Below, piece after piece: positions 45,191 to 55,711 of a stretch of 64,000 nt of DNA. Position 1 is the stretch's first letter. Each line of letters begins with the position of its first letter. Both the position numbers and the translations under genes were made by a program. Under the pieces are notes generated by a model. That model did not search any database, had not been told where the DNA came from, and was given only the letters and a program-made list of their open reading frames with translations. Source of the DNA: Chloranthus sessilifolius (taxonomy: Eukaryota; Streptophyta; Magnoliopsida; Chloranthales; Chloranthaceae); NCBI GenBank assembly GCA_021018995.1, contig CM037587.1, positions 70,203,604 to 70,267,603 of the forward strand, read 5' to 3'.

Positions 45191-46388
45191 TCATACCTGA
45201 GTTATTGTGATCACCATCAACAAATTTTTATCGAGGCTGTAGAACGTCATTGATCACGATGATTTAGGTAGGGAATTGTAGATTTGGGACTCTGATATTA
45301 AACATCGGCCTGCTGGCTTTAGCAGTTAGGATTGCCTAAGGTCTCAACTAATTTGGGTTTTTCTAATCCTAATATTCTAACTAAAGGGGTGTGTTTGCCA
45401 GTTATGTGCGAGAGGATCAAATCCATTCCTAAGTACCCTCTAGTGGCTCCCTTGGGTAAATCGGTTTTATGGCTATGATCGTTTTGAAAATATGATGGAT
45501 GGTGGGGATCTAATTGTCTCTAAGTTGGAAATTTCGACAGTGGTTTCCTAAGCGTTGGATCTAGGGCTAGCTTTATCTCCCTTTGGACCACTCGAGAATC
45601 AAAAGAGATGGCCCAGTTCCATCGTGCTTGACTACTCAGCGAGATTCCTAGAAGAGAGTTGATGTTTTAAGGGCCAAATACTTAAAGTTCAACTCTGCTC
45701 TATTTCAGAATCTCAAAGCCAACCTCGGGAGTTCCAAAGAGAAAAGGCAAAGAAAGGTGTGTTAGGAATGAGTGGAATAGGGGGGTTATTTATAGTCTTG
45801 GCAAATTACACGCATAAATCCATGCGTATAATCCATAATTATATGATGTATGTTCAGCATATAATCTAAATTATACGTGGAGCTATAGTGTATAATGAAT
45901 TATACGCTATACTCATAGCATATAATTCAGGCAGTCTTGAGGTTCTTGGTCGAGGTGACCAGCTGGTGACCGGATAAACCCTGACTGAGATTTGTGCGGG
46001 CTTTTGTTGGATTATACGCTGTGGATACAACGTATAATCGAGAGTTTGGATAAGCCACAACTCGTTGTGTCGACTTAAGTGAATCGGGTTCGTATCGAGT
46101 ATCATAGCCTAGATGGACTCATTATACGGATGTAGTCAAGCTTATAATCAATTATATGCTGAAAATTTAGAGTATAATTGGAAACCAGCTCAGGACAGGG
46201 TCGGGTTCAATTATACACTGGGAAACTAGCGTATAATCAATTATACGCCTGAAAACAGGCGTATAATTCCAAGAAATATGGTTTTCGAGGATTTTTGAAA
46301 AAGATTGACTTTTCATAAATCGATGGCAGGGTCAATTGTTTACTAAACACATTTTATACTCCGAGAGTTCGAAAATGGGGTGTTTACA
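45191..46388 (-). repeat. 3' LTR of element G (low border approximate)
   Basis: On the minus strand it starts TGTAAACACCCC at 46388, directly after a purine tract. It carries a GTATAATTATAC array and a TATA box (minus TATAAATA, near 45787-45797). The end near 45190-45300 is not fixed. gggactctgat occurs at 45086 and 45285, but I cannot assign either as a PBS. Confidence 0.5.
45805..46265 (-). repeat. GCGTATAATTATACGC palindrome array in LTR G
   Basis: About a dozen half-sites or full sites, for example tgtataatgaattatacgc (45890-45908), gcgtataatcaattatacgc (46229-46248), and aggcgtataattcc (46257-46270). Others lie near 46013, 46034, 46117, 46145 and 46206. It is located directly upstream of the TATA box on the minus strand. 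Confidence 0.8.
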
Positions 46389-46770
46389 TATTCCCCTCTT
46401 TGGCGCATTCTTGTGGAGCAAGGATATGCCGAAGAAGTAGGCACCTGATACAAGCGACCCTTCATTTTTTTAAAGAAATCACAATTGTGAATCGAAATGA
46501 GCTGACATGAAATGCCTGGGTTTCTTATTTTTCTGTACGAGCAAAGTAAAGTGATGATTCGGAGGCCTATTGTAGCAATCGAGAGGTGTTTCAGCTGCCG
46601 TGGGTGCACGTTGTGACTAGACGGAGGATTTTATGCAATCGAAGTACTGGTGGCACAAGCAAATGTCAATATAAAAGGAAATAAGAATATTGAGATGGCG
46701 AAGGCATTGCAGATCATGTCAGATCTAGTGCATCATTGCTCACACCAACGACGCTTTAGGAGTCACTTTT
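46389..46770 (-). other. PPT and 3' internal end of element G
   Basis: AAGAGGGGAATA on the minus strand (46389-46400) is the polypurine tract. The rest is non-coding sequence of the element's 3' end. It stops where LTR F begins at 46771. Confidence 0.5.
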
Positions 46771-46994
46771 TGTGACAGCCTGAATTTTCTCGACACATTA
46801 TTTTTTATTTTTATTTTTATTTATTTTCACAACACGGATACACGGGAAAACCTGGACCATCGGGCATACAGATCACAATCCAAATATAAAATACTATTGG
46901 TGCATCCACACAATTGCAGAATTCAAAGTATATATATATATATGGGAGAAAATACAATTCCATTCTATATAGAACAATAGACAATGAAATAAAA

Positions 46995-47020
46995 CCCACC
47001 GGTGATGGCCGACCATCACC
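46995..47020 (-). promoter_or_regulatory. Conserved terminal LTR hairpin (LTR F copy)
   Basis: ggtgatggccgaccatcacc: a perfect 8-base stem (GGTGATGG/CCATCACC) with a 4-base loop, followed by GGTGG on the minus strand. Confidence 0.7.
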
Positions 47021-47549
47021 TAAATAGTGGTACCCCAAAAAGATGTACATCCCAAGTCTAATTCTACCAGTCTACAAGAAGATTGGATGTTCCAAGTCCA
47101 ATCCTTAAAATCCACAACTACAACAAGATCCGATCCACTGGTCTAAGGTAGAAGGTTTGTCTCAAGCTCTGAATTCTCACTCAAGACCTGCACCTGTGAC
47201 GTATAGTCGAGGGGTAAGCTACAGTCCAAAGCTCGGTAGAGGAACTTAAGAACAATTACATTTCATCATATCATGCATAGATTAAATGACAAGACTTCAA
47301 AGCAGTTTCACATAAAACATAAATTTAAGTATAAGTTTTCAAAAGCATTTCATTTTAAAATAGGGATATACTTCAAAGCCATTTTCATTTCAGAACAGTC
47401 ATGTTATTTTCATATCAAACGAAATATACAAAGTTTTTTTCTCATGTCAAAACGAACTTAAAAAAATCACCTGTCTTAAGTGGAGTTTCACAAGGGTCAA
47501 AAGTCGAGTGCGATTCAGATTCAAAGACTACGCTAGATTCTCTTATATT

Positions 47550-47672
47550 TAATCCGCCCATAGCGGTCCACAATTATACGATCAATCCGCCCATAGCGGT
47601 CCACAATTTTACAATATTCCACCCATAGCGGTCCACAATCGTACAAATCTTCTGTCCATAGTAGTCCACTTC
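47550..47672 (-). repeat. Tandem repeat 1 in LTR F (about 32-bp unit)
   Basis: Four units with the core cgcccatagcggtccacaat, at 47550, 47582, 47614 and a diverged fourth. Spacers are variable. Confidence 0.85.
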
Positions 47673-47724
47673 AATTTATTTGACTTATGTTTCAGTTAAT
47701 TTACATGGTTTACAAATTCTATTC

Positions 47725-47940
47725 ACGAATATCCCGCCATGCCGGTTCGATTCACGGATATCCTGTTGTGCTGATTCGATTCACAGATATCCTGCCCTGC
47801 CGATTTGATTCACAGATATCCCGCCGTGCCGATTCGATTCGTGGGTATCCTGCCGTGCTGGTTTGATTCACAGATATCCTACCATGCTGATTCGATTCAT
47901 GGGTATCCCGCCGTGATGGTTCGATTTACGTAAACCTTTA
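47725..47940 (-). repeat. Tandem repeat 2 in LTR F (about 30-bp unit with GGATATCC)
   Basis: Seven imperfect units of the form gattcacggatatcctgccgtgccg. The palindromic GGATATCC or GATATCC core also appears in LTRs 3 (8350-8420) and A (19590-19615) at the equivalent place. Confidence 0.85.
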
Positions 47941-48693
47941 TATCGAATCAGATTCGATGTTTCAAAGTAAGCCAATTCAAAGTTCGTAGTTCAAATTCAA
48001 ATGTACATTCAAAGTTTAGATGTCAAGTGTAATTCAAGCTCAAAATTCATGTTCGAAGTAGACAAGTCAAAACTCATATTCGTAGTTCAAATATCTAGAT
48101 GCAAATCAGATTCTTATACTAAGTTTCATATTCAAGTCATGTTCATATTTCGAAGTTCGTATTAGATTCAAATGCAAGTATCAAGGCTTAAATTTTAAAT
48201 TCCAATTTCAAAGATTCAAAGTCTATTTTCAAAAACAAATCATAGCTTGTCAAACACTCATCATACAAGTCTATGAATTCAAGACACAAATGCAATTAAT
48301 TAATGAAGTTTCTCTACCTCGGTTGCGAAATCACACAAAGTCACGTAAAACGGTGCAAAAATCCTCATCGACATTTCCAAACCTTAACCTACATTACAAG
48401 GCATTCGTATACTCACATTTTAATGACTAAATATCACACATGTCGAAGTTCTTAAAGTTTTCTCAAAACTAGGGCGAAAAGGACAAGTTCACGTTAGCTT
48501 TGGATTATGTGAAACTTGTTCCAACTTGCCACTAAATTTTAACCTTTTAAAAATTAGATTTATAAAATTATTAATTATACGAGTTATAGAGCTCGTTATC
48601 TTTTTTCAATGCCTCATCAATCGTACCAATCGAAGTTTGGGGTCAAAAGTGATGATCAAAATATCGAACAGTTGCTGGCGCTTTGAACAATAG

Positions 48694-48844
48694 CTCGCTG
48701 CGGCGAGGTCTTCGGACACCTATAGTTCATCGCAGCAAGTTTGGACAGTGCCTTTTTTGGCCTATATTTCCATGTAGTACTCGGCGTGGCGAGTTCTTCA
48801 AGAAGGGACTCGACGCAGTGAGGTTTTCACTCGCTGCGGTGACT
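48694..48844 (-). repeat. CTCGCNGCGGCGAG palindrome group in LTR F
   Basis: Five sites: ctcgctgcggcgag (48694), catcgcagcaag (48728), actcggcgtggcgagt (48779), ctcgacgcagtgag (48809) and actcgctgcggtgact (48829). All are imperfect palindromes around a GC-rich centre. Confidence 0.7.
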
Positions 48845-50394
48845 GTGAGCAACCATTTTATGACCTTTTTGGGTTTGAAAATTCCCAAAATCAAAGGTAT
48901 GCGATGTTTGATTCACATACGATCTAAATCTAAGCATACCCTATGCTAAAAATCAATAAATCTCTCCTCTAATCTCACACATGCGATGATTTCATGATGG
49001 ATTCTTGGAAGTGGACGGCATTCGTGTCTTTACACATTTCAAATTCTGAAATCCTCACATGCGATTCAAGCCAACATGAATTCAAGATCTAATTCTCAGA
49101 GAATGAGGTTTACGAGATGAAGTTAAGACTTTTACCTTAAAATTTCACGCATGTCATGATTTTGTGATCGAATTCGACGATGATCAGTGCCTACTCTGGC
49201 GTGCCTTCAGATCCTCAAATTCCTTGCACGCAAATCCAAATACACATTAATCGAAAGTAAAATCTCAGAATTTGAGATTCCCACGATCACGTTACAATGT
49301 TTACCTTCTTGAATCACGCATGTGGGGTTTGGAATGATCAGGATCATGAAGGAAATCGGCGCGATGCCTCACGCCCGTCCATTCGATGCTTCGATTTGTC
49401 CTTCCCTTCGATCTCTACGATGCCGAGAATTGAAGTCTCTCGAAGTAAGAAGAAGAATTTGAGAGATATCAATGGGATCGAGGGTTTCAGAACAAGAAAT
49501 TGAGGAGAAAAGGGTTTCTCCACCACACTTGGGTCTCTCAACTCTCTTTCTCCTTCTTAAATGAAAAATCACAAGGTGTGCGTGGCTTTTTGTGATGGCC
49601 CGACTTTTCCCCTTATCGTATATAGGAAAGCTTGCGTCGTCGGATCACCTAACATGATCCAGTCACACAAGTGCATCATGTTGTGTACAAAGTATTACAT
49701 TTGCAGAAGTAATTTAATAACTCTAACATAAAACAATATGGCAGAAACTGATATTTACTCATCTATTAAAAACAGTAAACTAGTAAAGATCTCTATCACA
49801 AAGCTAACCAAGATTATGTATAGCTTTCCACTGATGACGGCTACCCGTCATCTAAATAATAGAAAGAAAACCTATACATGAAGTACAAAATATCTCAAAA
49901 ACATAATACTGCTGATTTATACAATTTTTTAAAACAAATCTCTCACTCAAGCATTCTCTCTCTGGCCTATTTTAGAAAGAATTCCTCAGCGAATTCTTCC
50001 TCCTCATCCTCCTCGTCCTCCTCTTCTTCCTCCCCCTCCTCTGTTTAATACGTGGGATCACCCTCATGCTCAGGGTCAATATCTGCAGCTAAGATATGAA
50101 GTCGTAGGATGCGCTATCATCGAAGCTCAGCAGGAAAATTTACAGTGCTAAATTATATGTTAGATTACCAATTCACTTTTAGATACATAAATTATAAATC
50201 TAAGCATATTATATCCTATATTGTATCTATTCTAGCTAGCCATTAATCATGCAAATAATTTATCATACTAAAACGATCATGCTGAACAAATACAAGACAT
50301 CATGCTGAAACAGATATAAGGAATCATGCTGAAACATGTTTAGCTTAAACAAACTATCAGACGTAAAACATACATATATAAGAAATAAGAGAAT

Positions 50395-50490
50395 CAAGCT
50401 CCCGAGTTAGCGGGATCACTTGGACCGAGAAAATCAAGCTCCCGAGTTAGCGGGATCACTTATCAAGCTCCCAAGTTTGCAGGATCACTT
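50395..50490 (-). repeat. Tandem repeat in LTR D (3' copy)
   Basis: Three units of atcaagctcccgagttagcg plus ggatcactt, with a ggaccgagaaa spacer between the first two. The 5' LTR has the matching set at 56529-56632. Downstream (50600-50960) a looser repeat of cattcatctaaactgatctt and tatcatcatacata follows. Confidence 0.85.
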
Positions 50491-51362
50491 GTGTTAAAAA
50501 ATAAACAAGAACGTTTACATGACATCAAGGATAACAAGACATGACAATGCATGGTATCATGTATGTAAGAACGTCATGAACAGATATCATATAAGCATAT
50601 ATCAAAACTAAACTTACAAGCTTGTACATAACCATACATATTCAAACATCTAAACTGGAATTAGCATCATCATTCATAAGCATGCTTCTAAACTGATTTA
50701 GTTTCATCATTCATAACCATTCAGCTAAACTGATCTTATCATCATACATAAGTGTACTTCAAAACTGACATGAGTATACTCAGACAAAAGCTTGCGTATC
50801 TTAATAGCATTATAACTATACCTCGAGCATCATACAGAACTTATATAAAGGCATACGTCAAAACTAATCTTATCATCATTATACATTACCATTCATCCAA
50901 ACTAGTCTAGCATCATCATGTATAACCATTTAACATCTACACTGGACTGGCATATTCATAGTATAATCCCATATTGAATTGAAACACATAGCATAACTAT
51001 CTATCTGAACTTGACACGAGCATATTTAGCATGTAATCATGTTCATGCAATAATTTGCTATCCAGATGTGAAGGAGAAAACAAAATATAACTAGCAAGGT
51101 AAGATCCCTACCTTAAATCAAGCTTATGTGTAACTGTTTACACGTGCACGCATGCATCCAAGCAAACATCCATCTTTTACAAATTCTTCATGAGCATCAA
51201 ATACCTATGATGCATGTTCATATTTTAGCATATATACTGGTTTACTGGGTCACCTTAGATCCTACATATGTACCAATATTGATTACTAGACCTACTAGTC
51301 AACACACAACACATACATAGGCAAAAGACACCTCAAAACAGACACACAAGCTAAAAACACAG

Positions 51363-51452
51363 GCTTGCCTCGGCAAGCTACAGGGTTGCGGTGGCAAGCC
51401 ATCCAGCTGAGCACCTTGTCGCGGCAACCTTGTGACGTCGCTGCGGCAAGCC
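51363..51452 (-). repeat. TTGCCGCGGCAA palindrome group in LTR D (3' copy)
   Basis: Four sites: gcttgcctcggcaagc (51363), ggttgcggtggcaagc (51384), ccttgtcgcggcaacc (51414) and gtcgctgcggcaagcc (51437). Confidence 0.75.
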
Positions 51453-51911
51453 TGAGGCACATGCGTGCCATGGTGCCCCCTCTTGTTCTTCTTGATCTAG
51501 TTAGCTGAGACTTTTATACTATATAAACACCATTTTATTTTGTATACTTTGCATCTTGAACCTCCTTTTATATTTATTAATTTAGTATGAAAGTTTCAAA
51601 GTGCAATCAATAGAGATTTTGACTCTGAAACCTTCACACAAGATAATATCTTTGAGCTGTCGATCCGATCGTATGGAATCGGACCAAAGACTTATAATTT
51701 ATTTTAGATGAACTCTAATTTAAAAGAACTAATCTGTGATTTATTTTACGATGTACCTTTTAGTGAATTTGTGGTTACGACGACGCCGAACGTGTGTCGG
51801 TGTAGAGTTCACCGAGCTCGTGAAATATTTGTGGAAACTCTTGCGACCGAATCCAAGGTTTGAGAGGTTGGAATGGAAGTGGGTTTGAGCTAGAAGAAGG
51901 GTTTTATCTCC

Positions 51912-54900
51912 TGCGTACGAGGTATGCCAAGGATAAAATCCATGGAAATGGTCTCACATTTCCACTCTGGGATGGGCAGTGGCCGTAACAGACCAACAGG
52001 ATGCTTGTGTTCGACCATCACATGCTGACAGATCAAACATTTCGCAACATGTTCCGCCACTTCTCGCTTCAATCTATTCCACCAAAACATTTTCTTCAAA
52101 TCTTGATACATTTTCATGCTACCAAGATGAATAACATAAGCTGACTTGTGAGCCTCTTCGCAAAGCTCTCAATGCAAGGCACTATCATTTGGCAAGCAAA
52201 TTCGGCCTCAAAATAATAAACTCTACATCATGCATCTGGAGCTCTCTAATCCTATCGAAGAGTGTGGATCGGATCATCACTGTTGCAAGCAAACCTCCAT
52301 TTGATGTTGCCCTAAGAGTGGCACTCGATGACACTATGTCATTGAGCAATTTCCATCTTTGTAGCCATGTCACAAGATGGGATAGCTGAGCGGATGACTT
52401 CCGACTTAGCGCATCAGCCACTACATTGGCTTTACCGGGATGATACTGAATAGAACCGTCATAGTCCTTCAAGAACTCCATCCATCTTTTCTGCCTTAAA
52501 TTCAACTCTTTCAGGGTAAAGAGATACTTGAGACTTTTATGATCGATGAAAATCTCGAAGGTTTCACCATAAGGTAGTGCCTCCAGATCTTCAACGAAAA
52601 AATGATCGCTGCTAGTTCTAGGTCATGAGTGGGGTAATTCTTCTCATGATCTTTCAACTGTCAAGAACCATACGCAATCACAAGTTCCCTCTGATTCAAT
52701 ACATAGTCTAACCCACTATACGAGGCATCATTGAATACAACAAACCCACCACTGCCTGATGGCTGCTTCCATTACACTACAGCTTCTATCTTTGCAGGAT
52801 CTACGGTAATACCGACTTCGGAAATGATGTGACCTAAAAAACTGACTTGATTCAACCAAAAGTCAAATTTACTGAACTTGGCATACAATTGAGAATCTTT
52901 CAATGTTTGAAAGCAAGACGTCAATGGTCTTCATGGTTTGCTCTCGTCTTCGAGTAGATAAAAATATCGTCGATGAAAACTATGATACACTGATCTAAAT
53001 AAGACGTGAAGACTCGATTCATCAAGTCCATAAATGATGCAGGCGCATTGGTCAACCTAAAGGGCATCACGAGAAACTTGTAGTGATAATATCATGTTCG
53101 AAAAGATTTCTTCAAAATATCTTCAACTTTCACCTTCATTTGCTGATATCTCGATCGTAAATCGATCTTTGAAAAACACCATGCTCCTTGTAACTGATCA
53201 AAGAGATCGTCGATTCTGGGGAGCGGATAACGATTCTTGATCGTCAGCTTATTTAATTGACAATAGTCAATATAGAGGCACATCGAACCATCTTTCTTCA
53301 TCATGAACAACACTAGTGCACCCCACGAAAACACACTCAGTTTGATAAACCCTTTATCAAGAAGCCCTTACAACTGCTCCTTGAGTTCTTTCAACTCTGC
53401 TGGTGCCATTAGATACGGCGCCTTTGATATTGGCTCAGTGCTCAGGGCTAAATCAATAGCGAACTCCACTTCCCTGTTCGGTAGTAATCCTGGCAACTCA
53501 TCAGGGAAAATGTTAGGAAATTCACAAGAAATCGGCACATTTGAAAGTACAATTTTCTTCTTTTCCTGATCTTGACTTCGAATAAAAGCGATATACCCTT
53601 GCGCACCATCATCGAGTAATCGTCGTGCTCGGATCGCTGATATGAAGGGGAGTATAGTTGACTGTACACAAAAAAATTTAGCTGATTTCCTCCCTTGGGG
53701 ACGGAAAGTGATGATCTTATTTTGACAGTTGACATTTGCATGGTGATGGAATAATCAATCCATGCCAAGGATTACATTGAATCCTTGCATATCGAGCAAT
53801 ATCAAATCAGCTATTGTTTCGTATTCCTAGTAATCTTTGATCATGAAAACAATGGATCGATATACCATGTCAATAGTGATAGATTGTCCGGTCGAAACTG
53901 ACACTTCTAAAATAAAGTCGAGAGGTCCTGGAGTGGCTCCCAACCTTCCAAATTTTTCAGCAAACTGCGGTATGACAAACAAGTGTGTAGATCCAAGATC
54001 AATCAAAACTCATGTCTCATAACATAAATAAGAACCCTCCGGATATAGTAGTAACGTACCTATTGCACATGTATTATATAGTTAGCTAAAACTAATGGAA
54101 ATTATAAACTAGCAAATCAAATCTAAACTATGAGGTTCTAAGACTAGTAGAAAATATTGCAGTGCACAAATGTATATATATCTAACTTTTTAAACTGATG
54201 CACCTTCTTTATCTAAACGACCATCAATAAACTTATGATAAATTAATAAGTATCAAGCATACCTTGAATAATATCCTTGCTGGTTTGGGCGCCTTGTGCC
54301 GATAAAACATAAGCTCGGCCTTGTACCATAGGTCGTGCAGATCGTAAAGTTGGTCCCGTCTTTGATGTCGTTCCCACCATCTTTGGGCAATCCTTAATTC
54401 GATGTCCCATCTTACCACAATGGAAGCAAACACCAGATGCTTTATGACATTCATCTTTCTTGTGTGCCTTCCCACACTTCCCCCATATATCGGTTGAAGC
54501 TGCTGACAAAACTGTATAGGATCCTGTGCGGGAAACTGCTCGTCATGCTCGTGAAATGCGAGATATAGACTGGGCAGGCTGGTTCAAAAGATGTGAAACC
54601 CGCGGTAGTAATGGTGGTAGATTTGTAGGATTGTAGGGCCGTGTGTAGGCTACTGCAGCTTGTGGAATGATGGATGCATGGGGTATCACAGTCTCTTACT
54701 TGCCTAACCGAAAATAAAAGCCTGAGCTTGAGCTTTTTTGCCTTTATTTTATTCCTCTCTCCTCTTGAACATATTCTTGACATCGGTCTCTGTTATAGGA
54801 GCTAACTTCATCACATGTGAATATGTCATTGCTTGAAACAACGAAATTCTTTCCTTGATTAGGGGCTTCAAACCATGCTCAAACTTCTGTGTCTTCATGA

Positions 54901-55640
54901 GCTCGGTGGCTACATGTAATGGCACAAACCGAGAAAGGCGAGTGAACTCTATCTCATACTCTCTAACAATCATCTGGCCCTGTACTAAGGTGACAAATTG
55001 GACCTCCATTCGATATCTCTCGGGTGCTGGAAAATACTTCTCATTGAAGGCTTCAATGAAAGTGGGCCAAGTCCAGGGTACTCTGGGAATTCTCATCCTT
55101 TCCACAGATTGCCACCAGGCCTCTGCTTCACCTTCCAATTTATATGCTGCCCAGCTAGCCTTTTCGACCTCAGTGCATGTAACCCACTGAAGCACCTTCC
55201 CGATCTGTGTTAGCCATTTTCCAGCCCCCATTGGGTCGTGTTGACCATAGAAACTTAGCGGTCGAAGGCGTACAAACTCTGCAAAGCCTCTAGGGGTCTT
55301 CTCTCTGCTAGCAGGGCCATAGTGTGGACCATGGTCTCCATCAGATGCCGATTCTATCTCGCATTCTGCTCAACTCCGGGAGCAGGCCCCTCTGATGAGC
55401 ATCTGCTACAGGAGTATGTTCAACAATATTTTCCATTGTAGTTCGGCTTTCTGCCATATGCACATTTTCTCTGCTTTCGGAGACAATGTCGTGCTCATAG
55501 CCCGCGCTGGAATTGCATTCGGGCCAGGGCGATGGGGTAACGGTGGTCTACCCCGTCCTCTCCCTCATCATGGAGGCATCGCAACCTAGCATGATCAAGC
55601 AACAACTTGATCAGATAAATATAGAATCAACCAAAATCCT
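51912..55640 (-). pseudogene. Internal region of element D: gag, PR, RT, RNase H and part of IN
   Basis: Chromovirus-type. Gag (55600 to 54450) shows WAAYKLEGEAEAWWQSVER, FIEAFNEKYFPAPERYRMEV, and VREYEIEFTRLSRF. It ends in a zinc knuckle (CFHCGKMGHRIKDC, about 54400). A protease neighbourhood lies around 53570-54022. RT (53460 to 52700) has [20 protein letters not shown] and [17 protein letters not shown]. RNase H (to about 52400) ends with [17 protein letters not shown]. Integrase begins with its zinc domain (CLICQHVMVEHKHP) and reaches the LTR at about 51912. It is broken, with numerous breaks. Confidence 0.82.
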
Positions 55641-55711
55641 AATACTGAACAAACATAAAAAACTTTACAATATGTGTATTCTAGAGTTAAGTCTCCAAAC
55701 TTTACGTGGAG
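55641..55711. other. Segment between gag and 5' LTR of element D
   Basis: The expected initiator-Met PBS motif is not recognisable here. The LTR homology starts at about 55712 (ctcgacttttccccttatcg). Confidence 0.45.

Larger units (their letters stand above)
46771..49590 (-). repeat. LTR F: chromovirus-type LTR, no internal region attached
   Basis: On the minus strand it ends ...GGCTGTCACA (46771), as do LTRs D and E. It contains a terminal hairpin (46995-47020), an AGCT hairpin block (47193-47234), two sets of tandem repeats and a palindrome group, in the order seen in LTR A. No PBS adjoins 46771, so it is a 3' or solo LTR. The upstream end at about 49590 is not sharply defined. The sequence near 49400-49580 (agagagttgagagaccc on the minus strand) resembles a 5' untranslated region. 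Confidence 0.6.
49591..51911 (-). repeat. 3' LTR of element D
   Basis: Colinear with 55712-58140. On the minus strand it ends ...GGGCCATCACA at 49591. It contains the terminal hairpin (49829-49852; GATGACGG/CCGTCATC), an acidic coding-like region (about 49965-50085), tandem repeats, a palindrome group and the ttatactatataaa box (51515-51535). By eye it differs from the other copy at roughly one base in twelve over the first 200 bases. Confidence 0.8.

Noticed and set aside
45086-45300. gggactctgat (twice) as a primer-binding site
   Set aside because: It only loosely resembles known PBS types, and its orientation conflicts with the polypurine tract of element G.
46766-49590. ctttt on both sides of LTR F as a target-site duplication of a solo LTR
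   Set aside because: The right copy is not preceded by a CA end and adjoins the LTR of D, so the match of five simple bases is weak evidence.
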